From contig JABJHR010000014.1 of NCBI GenBank assembly GCA_018661705.1, positions 1 to 64,000 on the forward strand: a stretch of DNA of 64,000 nt, in the 5' to 3' direction. The position numbers and the translations under genes were made by a program. Below the pieces are notes generated by a model. It did not search any database, was not told where the DNA came from, and saw only the letters and a list, made by a program, of their open reading frames with translations. Within the stretch, counting starts at the first letter, position 1. Each line of letters begins with the position of its first letter. This DNA is from Candidatus Woesearchaeota archaeon (lineage in GTDB: Archaea; Nanobdellota; Nanobdellia; Woesearchaeales; DSVV01). This document shows positions 7,293 to 16,849 of this stretch, one piece after another.

Positions 7293-10200
7293 ATTACAAA
7301 ATACTTACAGTTAGTTTCAATATTTATGATTGTTCTAGTTATTTCTCTCCCTATATATGTTAGTACTGCTTATGCAGTTGATGTTGAAATAGAAACAATT
7401 GAATTTCATGATGATAATAATGTAAAGAATTATGTAAATGCAAATAGCGGAACAATGACTGTTGAAGCTACATTTTCTAATCCAATTCAACCAGACCAAG
7501 TAGAATATGTTGAAGATGGTGGGTTCTTAGATTTTATTCCTGACAGGTTTCAAACTTGTGAGAGTAATAAATGTATATTAGTAAAAGAATATGCTGCAAA
7601 ATCACCTGGCAAATACACTGCAAAATTAAAATTAAATATTCCTGGCATTAGTCAAGAAAAAACAGCCCAGTTTTGTGCAGACGGTCAAGGTCCAGATGTA
7701 GAGATATTAGACTGGGGACAAAGTAAGAATGATTTAATTATAATTTTCGAGGCAGATGATAAAAAAACCGCATTAGGTGGGTGTTTAGGACAAGCAATTA
7801 AAGAAGCTTATTTGTATGTTAATAATGAAGCAGTTGATAAAATTGAGTTTGATGCAATTAACAATGTAGAAAAATCATCCTTCAAAATAGATGCAACACA
7901 GTATGGCGGAATTACCAATAAATTAAAAATCTGTGTGGAAGTAAGGGATGTTCTTGGCAATTCAGGACTGGGTTGTAAAAAAGAATATGTTAAATTAGAT
8001 TTTGATACCCCTGTAATTCTTGAAGAATCATTAATTGTAACTGATGAAAATGGAAATGTTATGAATTTTATTATGGGTGGCTCTGAACCAAGTACTAGTG
8101 GGGATGCAGTAACAAGTGGTGAAACAGACACAAATAATGGTGGAGACGCAATTACTAGTGATGTAGGGACAGAAGAAGATACACCTGCACAAGAAGAAAC
8201 AAATGAAGAAAGCGAAGAACCAGGTGATCTTGCAGGAGCTGCAATTGGAAATGTTAACACTGAACAATCTGGTTCATCAATTAACTTTGATTCAACAACT
8301 TTTGCTCAGATCAAAATTAATATTAGTGATACAAGTTTAAAACAAAGCAAAGTATATGGAGATTTTTCTGTATTAAACTTTGGAAAACAATCAAGTTATA
8401 CAAAAAGAGCACCTGATTCTTGTGAATATTTTATAGGTGATAAAATAAGCGAATGTATATGGAAAGACATTATATATGATGGAAAATCAGAGGAGTTAAC
8501 AGTTAGGTTTCATGCAGAAGATGAAGCAGGAAACTATGATGATTTAGAAACTGTTTTACCATTAAAACCAATTTCAACAGAACCAATTATTACAGGAATT
8601 TATTTTATTACCAAAGAACAACAATCTGAGAAAGTATATTTATCAGGAATAGAAAATGTTTGGCCAAAACCATATGGTTATGATATTGCAGTTGTTGTAT
8701 CTCACCCTGTTGCATTTAACATTAACAAAGATCTTCAATTAAAATTTCCTTCTGAATTATTCAAAGATGCAACTAAAAAAACAAGTGGTTGTGTAGAATT
8801 ATCAACAGGAACTTGGGAATGTTACTTTAATTCAACAAAACCAAAATTAGTTAATGGTGAAGGAGAAATTAAGGTTGTTAAAAGCAGTGAAAATGATATG
8901 GGGATTAAGATAGACAAACACAATTCTATTTTGTCATTGAATGTAACACTTGATAGCGAAGCCCCATTAATTGCAAAAGGAATGGATATTGAATCAGGGG
9001 CTGTAGAGAAAAACATTATAAAATCAGATTTATGTCCTACAGCAAATGGGAATTTAAAATTAGATTTTAGAGTTGGTGAAAAGAATTTATTTAAAGTTGA
9101 AGCAACTTATCCAGAAGAAGAAGCAATTAGTAGTGATGAACTTACCATCGGTACTTGTGGGGAAGCTGAGAATGGAATTCAAGATTGTCAAATTATTATT
9201 TCTAATATTTTACCAATTCCTTTGAAAGATGGCCCTATACTAATTAATATGACTGATCTTGCAGGTAATTATAATGTAGTTCCAACAACAACAGACGTTT
9301 GTATGCCAGAAACAGAGGTTACACCTGATTTCATTACTACAATTACTGTTGATGCATCTGTTAACTCAAATTCTGTTCCTTCTATAGATAAAAAAACATT
9401 ATCACTAACTGATTTTCCAATAATGTTAACACTGAAATATGTCTTAAAGAATAAAAGAGTAAGAGTTCATTCTCAAACAATTACTTGTCAAGAAGCAAAG
9501 AACATTAAATTTGTTGGTGAAGAATCAAGTATTAATCCAGAAGAAGAAGATAATAAAAAAGATGTATATTTTATGATAAAAAAACAAACCTTATCTGAGA
9601 ATGATCCTAATGTTGATCCAGAGGCAGATCAAAATATTGATCCGGATGTTCTTAACCTAAAATGTAAAAGTACTATGCACATACAATTTGGAGATAAAGT
9701 TTTTGATAAATTTGAAATAGAAGAGTTTGATGTTGAGATACCATTATATGGGCTAGCAATGGGTGATGCATCTGAGAGTGTTCAAAAACAATTAGCAAAA
9801 ATTGACAAAGACATTAAAAAATATCAAAAAGATATTGATAAATGGGGAAATGATTTTATAAATAAATTAGAAATAGCTTGTAGTTATGCAAAAGCAGCAG
9901 GTGTTATTAATGGAATTGTTCAAAGCATGAAAGGAGTAATTGGTGGTATTTGCATTGCAACACAATGGTGGCCACCAATGAAAATTGTATGGACAACTGT
10001 ATGTGGGCTTGCAGATTACATGCATGGTATAATTAATCAATATGTTTGGCCAATTACATCAGTTCCTATTCCCCCATATTACGGACACATTGTAAAATGG
10101 ATTTGTATTATTTTAAGTTGTAAAATATTAGATCCTGATTTCTTAAGTGATATAGGAACAGAAGTAGCAAATATTGCTGTTGTTCAACCAATGGCAATTG

Positions 10201-11273
10201 ATCAAATGAAAAATTTTAAACCTGAGATGAAGTATGGAGATACTTTGGCAGGTGCTGAAACAGGTTATGGTGCACCAGAACCACCAGATCAACATGAATA
10301 TCCAAAACAAGAAGATATGGATACTTTAGGAGCAGATCCAAACAATGCACATTATAAAGAATCAAAAGCAAAATGGGAAGCTTATAATGCAGAAGTAACT
10401 GAATACCATCAAGGAATTGTAAAAACAACAGGTGAAACACAAAAGATGATGAGTCAAGCAAAAGAGAGAGGAAGCGTATGGGGAATGAAAGGGTATGCAA
10501 AACATACAACTCCTCAACTTCATGATACTACTGAAGTCATGGGTGCAATTTACAAGACAACTGCTGACCTCCCAAGTATTATTGGAGCTGTAGGATCATT
10601 AGGTGGAAAATGGTATGGAGAAGATTGGAAAGATTGGGATTGGGGTGGTGGTGAAAATGAAGATTGGGATCCTGATAAAGATGTTGAAGATTATATGTGG
10701 AATAATGCAGATTATGATAAATTAGGTGACTTTGGAAAAGTTGCTTTGAATCCTGAATTAATGAACCCATTGAGAATGGAAATGCTAGCATGGACATGCC
10801 CTCATGCAATGGAAATGAAATATAAAAAATTAAAAGAATTAAAATGTATCCAAAAAAGATGCATAAACTTAGCTGTTGTTGCAGGCTTCCCAGTTTCAAC
10901 TTGTACTAAATTACATAGTACACAAAAATGTTTGTATGTTAAAAGTGCATCTGTTGAAATGCTTGGAGAAGGTAAAGTAATCGGAGCATTACTTGCAAAT
11001 ACAGTCATGCAACTTATGTATAAGTTAACTGTTTTAGCTGCATTAGCTGCTGCTTATATTGTTCCTTGTTATCCTTATTATGCTCCAACAGCTGCAGAGT
11101 TTTGCACCTATCCAATTGGTTATGGGGGTCCAAGGTCTATTTATTGTGGACTTGCAGGAACTGCGTTGTCAGGAATGGAATTATACAATGTTTTCAAATC
11201 AGGAGAATATCTTGATAAATCATTAGAAAAGTTCAAACCTTCACCAAGTTACTGTAATGAGTTTGATTACTAG
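7293..11273 (+). CDS. Giant secreted surface protein, cluster 1 (paralog of the 1229-aa protein)
   Basis: About 1326 residues. The first ATG is at 7326, but an ATT at 7293 sits 6 nt after GGGTGA and would give a proper signal peptide TKYLQLVSIFMIVLVISLPI ending STAYA, with the lysine that the ATG start lacks. The exported part is beta-rich and cysteine-containing, with Ig-like segments (the N-terminal ~230 residues recur in the chimeric gene at 15699) and an acidic Gly/Ser/Thr/Glu-rich linker near residues 260-320. The C-terminal ~450 residues hold hydrophobic helices and many cysteines (GGICIATQWWPPMKIVW, LAALAAAYIVPC) and look membrane-associated. Same layout as the minus-strand protein at 38004-41693. 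Likely a cell-envelope structural component. Confidence 0.75.
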   Translation: MTKYLQLVSIFMIVLVISLPIYVSTAYAVDVEIETIEFHDDNNVKNYVNANSGTMTVEATFSNPIQPDQVEYVEDGGFLDFIPDRFQTCESNKCILVKEYAAKSPGKYTAKLKLNIPGISQEKTAQFCADGQGPDVEILDWGQSKNDLIIIFEADDKKTALGGCLGQAIKEAYLYVNNEAVDKIEFDAINNVEKSSFKIDATQYGGITNKLKICVEVRDVLGNSGLGCKKEYVKLDFDTPVILEESLIVTDENGNVMNFIMGGSEPSTSGDAVTSGETDTNNGGDAITSDVGTEEDTPAQEETNEESEEPGDLAGAAIGNVNTEQSGSSINFDSTTFAQIKINISDTSLKQSKVYGDFSVLNFGKQSSYTKRAPDSCEYFIGDKISECIWKDIIYDGKSEELTVRFHAEDEAGNYDDLETVLPLKPISTEPIITGIYFITKEQQSEKVYLSGIENVWPKPYGYDIAVVVSHPVAFNINKDLQLKFPSELFKDATKKTSGCVELSTGTWECYFNSTKPKLVNGEGEIKVVKSSENDMGIKIDKHNSILSLNVTLDSEAPLIAKGMDIESGAVEKNIIKSDLCPTANGNLKLDFRVGEKNLFKVEATYPEEEAISSDELTIGTCGEAENGIQDCQIIISNILPIPLKDGPILINMTDLAGNYNVVPTTTDVCMPETEVTPDFITTITVDASVNSNSVPSIDKKTLSLTDFPIMLTLKYVLKNKRVRVHSQTITCQEAKNIKFVGEESSINPEEEDNKKDVYFMIKKQTLSENDPNVDPEADQNIDPDVLNLKCKSTMHIQFGDKVFDKFEIEEFDVEIPLYGLAMGDASESVQKQLAKIDKDIKKYQKDIDKWGNDFINKLEIACSYAKAAGVINGIVQSMKGVIGGICIATQWWPPMKIVWTTVCGLADYMHGIINQYVWPITSVPIPPYYGHIVKWICIILSCKILDPDFLSDIGTEVANIAVVQPMAIDQMKNFKPEMKYGDTLAGAETGYGAPEPPDQHEYPKQEDMDTLGADPNNAHYKESKAKWEAYNAEVTEYHQGIVKTTGETQKMMSQAKERGSVWGMKGYAKHTTPQLHDTTEVMGAIYKTTADLPSIIGAVGSLGGKWYGEDWKDWDWGGGENEDWDPDKDVEDYMWNNADYDKLGDFGKVALNPELMNPLRMEMLAWTCPHAMEMKYKKLKELKCIQKRCINLAVVAGFPVSTCTKLHSTQKCLYVKSASVEMLGEGKVIGALLANTVMQLMYKLTVLAALAAAYIVPCYPYYAPTAAEFCTYPIGYGGPRSIYCGLAGTALSGMELYNVFKSGEYLDKSLEKFKPSPSYCNEFDY

Positions 11274-11302
11274 AGGTTTAAATAAGAAGAAGAAGAAGAA
11301 TT

Positions 11303-11386
11303 AAACAACAACAACCATGGCACAGACGGACTTTTTCCTTTGGAAAAAATCCTATTCGGTTTCACCTCGCCTGGCCTTGTTGTTTT
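11303..11386 (-). repeat. Family A structured element, copy A2 (inverted)
   Basis: On the minus strand it reads AAACAACAA...GGT-GAA-ACC-GAATAGG, a GGATTTTTTCC-AAA-GGAAAAAGTCC hairpin, then GTCTGTGCC and TTGTTGTTGTTT. It fills the gap between the giant protein and the next gene, whose ATG (11420) lies 34 nt beyond. It generates spurious open frames on both strands. Confidence 0.65.
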
Positions 11387-11419
11387 TTACACACACAAAA
11401 CATAAAAAAAACATACAAA

Positions 11420-12001
11420 ATGACAAAAACAAAAAACTTACTAAAAAAATGCACCATACTAATTGCATGTATATTATTTTTAATTCCAATGGTCTTACCA
11501 ATGCCTTTTTTCTATGATGAAAATACAGAGGCAATGTACAGCGCAATATTTGACCCTCGAATTCCTGGTTGGTATGAAATTTATGATTGGGAAGTTAAAG
11601 TTTGCATGAACAAAAAAGGCTTAGATTATGTTCCTTCTGGTACAAGTAATGGAGGAACTGTATTTTATGGAAAAATTATTGGTGCTTATGGTTATAAATT
11701 TGAAGTAATAGATCCAGAAGATCCAACAGAGATGACAAATATGTATGAGATAAGTTATTTTATTATGGCTGAGGATAAAACACCAGAACAAACAACACCA
11801 AGTGATGAAAATACAGAATATGAAATAATATTAGTCAAAGGTGGGAAAAAAGAAGTAATTAAAACAGAATATTGTTCAGGGCTTGCTGGCTGTTCTGATT
11901 ATATTTCAGGCTTATATTATGAAGATGATTTTGATGAAGTCCATGTAAAATTTAAAGGAGAGATTCAATTTAAAGGAGCAATTATACTGAAAGAGGAATA
12001 G
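11420..12001 (+). CDS. Small secreted protein of surface cluster 1
   Basis: A 193-residue protein with a classical signal peptide: MTKTKNLLKKCTILIACILF with hydrophobic continuation to VLPMP. The exported part starts around FFYDENTEAMYS and is beta-rich, with three cysteines (VCMNKKG, EYCSGLAGCSDY) that could form disulfides. An acidic Thr/Pro/Glu stretch lies near 125-140. The ATG has no Shine-Dalgarno; a family A element ends 34 nt upstream. It sits between the giant secreted protein and the membrane protein, so it is probably part of the same envelope complex. No family recognised. Confidence 0.65.
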   Translation: MTKTKNLLKKCTILIACILFLIPMVLPMPFFYDENTEAMYSAIFDPRIPGWYEIYDWEVKVCMNKKGLDYVPSGTSNGGTVFYGKIIGAYGYKFEVIDPEDPTEMTNMYEISYFIMAEDKTPEQTTPSDENTEYEIILVKGGKKEVIKTEYCSGLAGCSDYISGLYYEDDFDEVHVKFKGEIQFKGAIILKEE

Positions 12002-12042
12002 AAAGGAGAAAAAATAATTCAAAAAATAATAATTTAACATTG

Positions 12043-12136
12043 AAAACAACAACATGGCTGGGCGAACCGAACAAGGTGAGGTGAGTAGGGCTTTTTCAAG
12101 GAAAAAGACCGTCCGTGCCAATGATGTTGTTGTTTT
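12043..12136 (+). repeat. Family A structured element, copy A3
   Basis: Terminal 13-bp stem AAAACAACAACAT/ATGTTGTTGTTTT, second stem GGC-t-GGGCG/CGTCC-gt-GCC, small hairpin ACC-GAACAA-GGT, conserved GAGTAGG and terminal hairpin GGGCTTTTTC-AAG-GAAAAAGACC. It ends 36 nt before the next ATG. It is nearly identical to A4 over GGTGAGTAGGGCTTTTTC. Confidence 0.7.
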
Positions 12137-12171
12137 TAACTAAAATCTCAACATAACAAAACCATTCAAAA

Positions 12172-13014
12172 ATGAAACAAACAAAATCAAAAAATACATT
12201 AAAGAATCTTTTTACTAGAAATAAAACTGCTTATATTGATTCCTGGAAAAACATTAATGTATCTTATATATGGACAATCTTGTTAGACATCTCTTTTATT
12301 CTAATTGTTGTAATGATTTACATGTTTGGTTATGCAAAGTTAGGAGGATATTTACAAGGTGATTTAATTCCTGCAGCACAAGAATATGGTTTGCTTAAAG
12401 AAGAGACTATGAAAGATTCAAGTCAAATTGATATACAAGGAATAAAAGAGTTAGCAGAGAAACATCAAGAACTGGGATCTGAGGTGTATTCTTCTACGTA
12501 TAAGATTGCAGGGTTATTAATTGCATTAATACTTTTAATGGGATTTATTTCAACTGCTTACAAGACAATTACGTGGTCATTTATTAGGCAATCATTTAAG
12601 AGATTTTGGAAATTCTTTTTATACAATCTAATTTTTCTTTTAATCTGGTTAATTATTTTTTTACCGCCATTATTTTTTGTAAAAGAAAGTCTAATCATGG
12701 GATGGTTTATGTTAATGTTAGTGATGTATATTTATTTATCACCTCTCTTGACAACAAAGTTCAATACAAAGAAACCAATATTTAAACAACTTTTTGAAAA
12801 CTTAAAATATTCAATTACTAATTTTTATCATTTAGCAATTCCATTTGTTATTGCAATAATTAGCTTAGGTGTGCTAATTTCAATTCCAACATTATTAAAT
12901 CCTATTTTACCAAGTGTTATTGAACCAATTGTTGCTTTAATAATTGTGTTCTTTGCTATTTCATGGTCAAGAAGATTTATTTATTATTATAATGAAGTTC
13001 AAGGAGAGAGATAA
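12172..13014 (+). CDS. Multi-spanning membrane protein of surface cluster 1
   Basis: A 280-residue integral membrane protein with about six helices: ~31-53, then a ~55-residue charged extracytoplasmic loop (QGDLIPAAQEYGLLKEETM onward), ~109-130, ~147-165, ~172-190, ~219-240 and ~248-270. The architecture and the long first loop match the 260-residue minus-strand protein at 33994-34776 in cluster 2, although sequence identity is low. It probably anchors or exports the surface complex. The start ATGAAACAAACAAAATC and its leader are duplicated at the next gene but one element downstream (13211). No Shine-Dalgarno. Confidence 0.75.
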   Translation: MKQTKSKNTLKNLFTRNKTAYIDSWKNINVSYIWTILLDISFILIVVMIYMFGYAKLGGYLQGDLIPAAQEYGLLKEETMKDSSQIDIQGIKELAEKHQELGSEVYSSTYKIAGLLIALILLMGFISTAYKTITWSFIRQSFKRFWKFFLYNLIFLLIWLIIFLPPLFFVKESLIMGWFMLMLVMYIYLSPLLTTKFNTKKPIFKQLFENLKYSITNFYHLAIPFVIAIISLGVLISIPTLLNPILPSVIEPIVALIIVFFAISWSRRFIYYYNEVQGER

Positions 13015-13091
13015 TAACAATAAGAATTAAAACCAAAAAACAACAATTATGATTCCGACTAAAGTCGAAATTATTAAGCTTGATTAACATC

Positions 13092-13180
13092 AAACAACAT
13101 GGCCGGGCAAACCGAGTTTACGAGGTGAGTAGGGCTTTTTCAAAGAAAAAGACCGTCCGTGCCAATGATGTTGTTGTTTT
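13092..13180 (+). repeat. Family A structured element, copy A4
   Basis: Left arm AAACAACAT, right arm ATGTTGTTGTTT. Inside are GGCCGGGC, hairpin AACC-...-GGT, GAGTAGGGC and hairpin CTTTTTC-AAA-GAAAAAG, then ACCGTCCGTGCC. It ends about 31 nt before ATG 13211. A separate short hairpin CGACTAAAGTCG lies just upstream (about 13057-13068). Confidence 0.7.
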
Positions 13181-13210
13181 TTGCTCATACAAATAAAAAA
13201 ACCACTCAAA

Positions 13211-15628
13211 ATGAAACAAACAAAATCAAAAAAAGGTATGACCTCAGCAATGATGATTGTAGGTTTATTTATCCTAGTAACCATAGGAGTAACTGTTTAT
13301 TATAATTTTGGCACAATTGGAGATATTAGTGCAAAAGCAGGTACAGATGCTCCAAAAGAATTTGCACCAATTAATAGTTTTGTTACTTCTTGTCTTAAAT
13401 CATTATCAAAAGAAGCATTAATTAAAATAGGAGCAAATGGTGGTTACATTGATCCTCTTAATCCAATTTATTTAGGAACTTCTCTTTATACTAAATCAAA
13501 TGATCCAACAGAGAGTGAAGTTTTAGTTTTAAGTGAAACAAGTAAATTACCTTATTGGCATTACATGTATACTCCAAATACATGTGAAAGTTGTGGAACA
13601 ACTGAAAAGAATCTTCCAACTTTTGAAAACATGGAATTACAAATTTCAAAATTCATTGAATTAAACATTGATTCTTGTTTAGAAAGTTTTGAAGCATTTG
13701 AAAAACAACAAATTCATGTTCAGAAATTAGGAAACCCTGAAGTAAAAACAACAATTGCTGCAGAAGATGTAGATATATTATTAACTTACACCATCAAAGC
13801 TAGCAAAGGTAAAAAAGAACACACATTTGAGATATTTAATGCAAAACAAGCAATTTCCATTCCAAATATAATGACTATGGCATTAACTGTGTCAAGTGCT
13901 GAAAAAGAAAATAGATTTTTAGAAAAAATTACTCTTAATTTAATTGATACATATTCAGGATTAGGTGAAAACAGTTTACCACCATTTTCAATGGAAGAAA
14001 GTGGACATAGAAAAAAAACATGGGTAATATTTGATGTTGAAAAAAACATTAAAGACATGTTGAAATCTTATATTCCTTTAATCACAATTGAAAATACTGC
14101 AAATGCACAAAAAGTAATTGGAGAAAAAATAGTTGAACAATATGTTTACAACACATTATTCCTAGAAAATGACATGGAAGAGTTTAAAGATTTTGAGGTA
14201 AGGTTTCATTATTGGGACTGGCCAATCTATCTTCAAATAAAACCAGAAGCAGGAGGCCCAATATTAAAGCCAACAGTAATAAAAGAAAATAAAGTAGATT
14301 TAGGGGGCCTTATCCCTGATAGAATAAATAATAAATATGAATTTAATTATGATCTTGCATTCCCTGTTGTAGTTGAAGTAATAAGTAAAGGAGGATGGGA
14401 CGGAGAAGATTATACATTATTATTTGCACTTGAAGCAAACATTAAAAAAAATAAAGATATCTTACACTACCTAAAATATGGTTTCTTTAATTGGGATCCT
14501 GATAAAATCTTTGAAGTAAATGCACAAAGTGTTCAGCCTGTAATGCCTGGAACAAAAGCAGATGCAGATAATTTAGATGTAGAAAATATTGATTTTGATG
14601 ATTTTGCAGAGAACCCACAGTTTGCTCAAACCAGCCAAAGTTCTATAGATGAAAACACAGCTGACATGCAATTTAGAGCACCTGCAAAGAATTTCATGTG
14701 TGATGATGAACAAAAAGTTGGGACTGAATTAAGATTAACATTAATTGATGAAATAACATTAGAACCAGTTAATGAAGTACAGATTAGTTACAAGTGTGGA
14801 CAGTTTAGTACTTGTTCAGTTGGTGAAACAGATGTAAATGGAAGACTTACCACTAAATTACCTGTTTGTTATGGTGGAGCATTAACTTTGTATCATGAAG
14901 ATTATTACATCTTTCCCATAATGTTTGATTCTACATTAGACAAAAGCGAAGCTCCAATGGAGGTGCTTTTAACAAAGCCTTACAAAAAGAAATTTATGAT
15001 CAAAGCTTTACATATTAATGATTCAAGAAACGTTGATAAAGATGATAATGCTGCAATTAATCAAGCAATTGAAGAACATGCAGTTCTTCCTAGCACAATT
15101 GACGAAAACTTAGAGATTCAGATTACACTTAGAAGAATTTCAGAAAACAATTATGAAATGGAATATATGGTTAACAAAAACTTTTCTGTTTTAGAAGGAA
15201 TCCCGATTGATAAAGCAACAGGGGGGGGCCCTGAAATTGAGATTGTACAAGGGGATTATGAAGTAAGAATTATGTATATTAATCATAACCAACATGAAAC
15301 ATTAGAAAGTATAGAGTGTGTAGATAAATGTAGTGTTGAAGGTCCTTGGTCTGAATACAAGAAAATTAAATCACAAGAACTGGAGTCATACATCCAAGGT
15401 TATGCTGAAATTAATGAAGAAAACATATTATGGATTGTAGGATTAGATGACCTAGAGAATAGTGCAAAAGATACTATTGTGTTTTATACAATGAAAATAG
15501 ACATGCCAGAATATACATCAGATCTTACAAAGATGGGAAAATTATTTGAATATTCAAAATTAGATCAATACAGAAAATTCATACAACCAGACTTTAGTTC
15601 ATATTCACAAGAATTAGCAATTCCTTAA
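13211..15628 (+). CDS. Pilin-like-anchored surface protein, cluster 1
   Basis: A 805-residue protein. The in-frame TTG at 13181 lies in the hairpin flank, so ATG 13211 (MKQTKSKKGMTSAMM) is taken. The N-terminus is a basic stretch plus one helix (~11-33, MIVGLFILVTIGVTVYY), as in class III/pilin-like anchors. The exported region carries the family motif FVTSCLKSLSKEALIKIG (C61) and IDSCLESFEAFEKQ, shared with the 765-aa and 480-aa paralogs. Around residues 490-600 a beta-sandwich of carboxypeptidase-regulatory type is likely (ISYKCGQFSTCSVGETDVNG then RLTTKLPVCYGG). The end DTIVFYTMKIDMPEY...KFIQPDF reappears in the chimeric gene downstream. Probably a filament or envelope component. Confidence 0.75.
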   Translation: MKQTKSKKGMTSAMMIVGLFILVTIGVTVYYNFGTIGDISAKAGTDAPKEFAPINSFVTSCLKSLSKEALIKIGANGGYIDPLNPIYLGTSLYTKSNDPTESEVLVLSETSKLPYWHYMYTPNTCESCGTTEKNLPTFENMELQISKFIELNIDSCLESFEAFEKQQIHVQKLGNPEVKTTIAAEDVDILLTYTIKASKGKKEHTFEIFNAKQAISIPNIMTMALTVSSAEKENRFLEKITLNLIDTYSGLGENSLPPFSMEESGHRKKTWVIFDVEKNIKDMLKSYIPLITIENTANAQKVIGEKIVEQYVYNTLFLENDMEEFKDFEVRFHYWDWPIYLQIKPEAGGPILKPTVIKENKVDLGGLIPDRINNKYEFNYDLAFPVVVEVISKGGWDGEDYTLLFALEANIKKNKDILHYLKYGFFNWDPDKIFEVNAQSVQPVMPGTKADADNLDVENIDFDDFAENPQFAQTSQSSIDENTADMQFRAPAKNFMCDDEQKVGTELRLTLIDEITLEPVNEVQISYKCGQFSTCSVGETDVNGRLTTKLPVCYGGALTLYHEDYYIFPIMFDSTLDKSEAPMEVLLTKPYKKKFMIKALHINDSRNVDKDDNAAINQAIEEHAVLPSTIDENLEIQITLRRISENNYEMEYMVNKNFSVLEGIPIDKATGGGPEIEIVQGDYEVRIMYINHNQHETLESIECVDKCSVEGPWSEYKKIKSQELESYIQGYAEINEENILWIVGLDDLENSAKDTIVFYTMKIDMPEYTSDLTKMGKLFEYSKLDQYRKFIQPDFSSYSQELAIP

Positions 15629-15698
15629 CAAAAGATATAACTAAAATAATAAATAAATAATACATTATAAAAGATTTCAAAAAAAAGGGTGAGTAAGA

Positions 15699-16766
15699 AT
15701 TAAACATTTACAGTTCATATCAGTATTTATGATAGTTTTAATAGTTTCTTTTCCTATTTATGTGAGTGATGTTTATGCTGTTAACATTGAAACTGTAGAA
15801 ATTAAAGGAAATAATAATATTCCTGGTTATATTAATCCTAATTTAGATGTAATGAGTATTATTGCTACACTGAGTGAACCAATTTCTCAACAAGATGCTG
15901 TATTATATGATTCTGACAATGGTTTTTTTCAATCAACTGAGTTACCATTTACTTCTGAGAGTTGTGAAGGAAATGTTTGTTATCTAACAAAAGAAATTTC
16001 AAACAAACAAATGGCAAAATTCACTGCAACATTAAAAGTAAATCTTCCAGGACAAAGTGCAGAGAAAAAGGCATCATTTTGTGCAGATGGCCAAGGCCCT
16101 AAAGTTTTAATTAAAGATTGGGGACAAGTTAAGAATGAATTAATTGTTATTTTTGCAGCTGATGATACAAAAACAGCACCAGCTGGTTGTGCAGGATTAC
16201 CATTAAAAGAAGCGGCACTATATATTGATAATGAAGTTGTTCAAGTAAGAAAAATCACTAATCAAAAATCAAGCATAGAAAATTCATTTACTTATGATAT
16301 TGTTGCTTTAGGAGAAAAATATCAGAAATTCAGAGTTTGTGTTAAAGTTACTGATGTTTTAGGTAATGAAGGCATAAGTTGCAAAAAGGATGATATTAGG
16401 TTTGATTTTACAAATCCTGAATTTGATGATTATTTGTATGTGTTTGATGAAGAAGGAAATTTAATGACACATATTGTTGGTGGGGAAGAGTTTGTTGTTA
16501 AAAATGAAGATGCTGAAGATGAGGAAGATGAAATCATTAAAATGAAAGATTTAATGTTAGGGTTTACTAAAATAAAAAGTGATTTTATTCCATGGAAAGT
16601 AAGTTATCAAAAACTAAGAAATGAAGATAAAGATACAATTATATTTTACCTACCAACTGCATCTCCACCAAAGAAAATTGATGACATGGGTGAAATGACA
16701 GGCATGTTTGAAAATCAGCAAAAATATTTAGATTTTACAATTCCTAAGTTTGTTAGTTCTGATTAA
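15699..16766 (+). CDS. Chimeric remnant: N-terminus of the giant protein joined to the C-terminus of the pilin-like protein
   Basis: About 355 residues. ATT at 15699, 6 nt after GGGTGA, gives a signal peptide KHLQFISVFMIVLIVSFPIY; the first ATG is 15729. Residues to ~250 parallel the giant protein at 7293 almost block by block (KASFCADGQGPKVLIKDWGQ against the other's QFCADGQGPDVEILDWGQ; CVKVTDVLGNEGISCKK against CVEVRDVLGNSGLGCKK). The last ~60 residues parallel the end of the pilin-like-anchored protein just upstream (DKDTIIFYLP..., FTIPKF). The simplest reading is a tandem duplicate of the cluster that lost its middle by an in-frame deletion. It may still be expressed, since frame and signal peptide are intact. 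Confidence 0.65.
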   Translation: MKHLQFISVFMIVLIVSFPIYVSDVYAVNIETVEIKGNNNIPGYINPNLDVMSIIATLSEPISQQDAVLYDSDNGFFQSTELPFTSESCEGNVCYLTKEISNKQMAKFTATLKVNLPGQSAEKKASFCADGQGPKVLIKDWGQVKNELIVIFAADDTKTAPAGCAGLPLKEAALYIDNEVVQVRKITNQKSSIENSFTYDIVALGEKYQKFRVCVKVTDVLGNEGISCKKDDIRFDFTNPEFDDYLYVFDEEGNLMTHIVGGEEFVVKNEDAEDEEDEIIKMKDLMLGFTKIKSDFIPWKVSYQKLRNEDKDTIIFYLPTASPPKKIDDMGEMTGMFENQQKYLDFTIPKFVSSD

Positions 16767-16849
16767 ATTTTTATTTTTAGATTATAAAAAAGCAGTTGTA
16801 ACTTTCTTTAGTAAACAAGGTGTTAGCAAAATAAAATTAAACAAAGAAA

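Noticed and set aside
11317-11546. Open frames on both strands over 11317-11546
   Set aside because: They are produced by the family A hairpin A2 and overlap the start of the real secreted protein gene.
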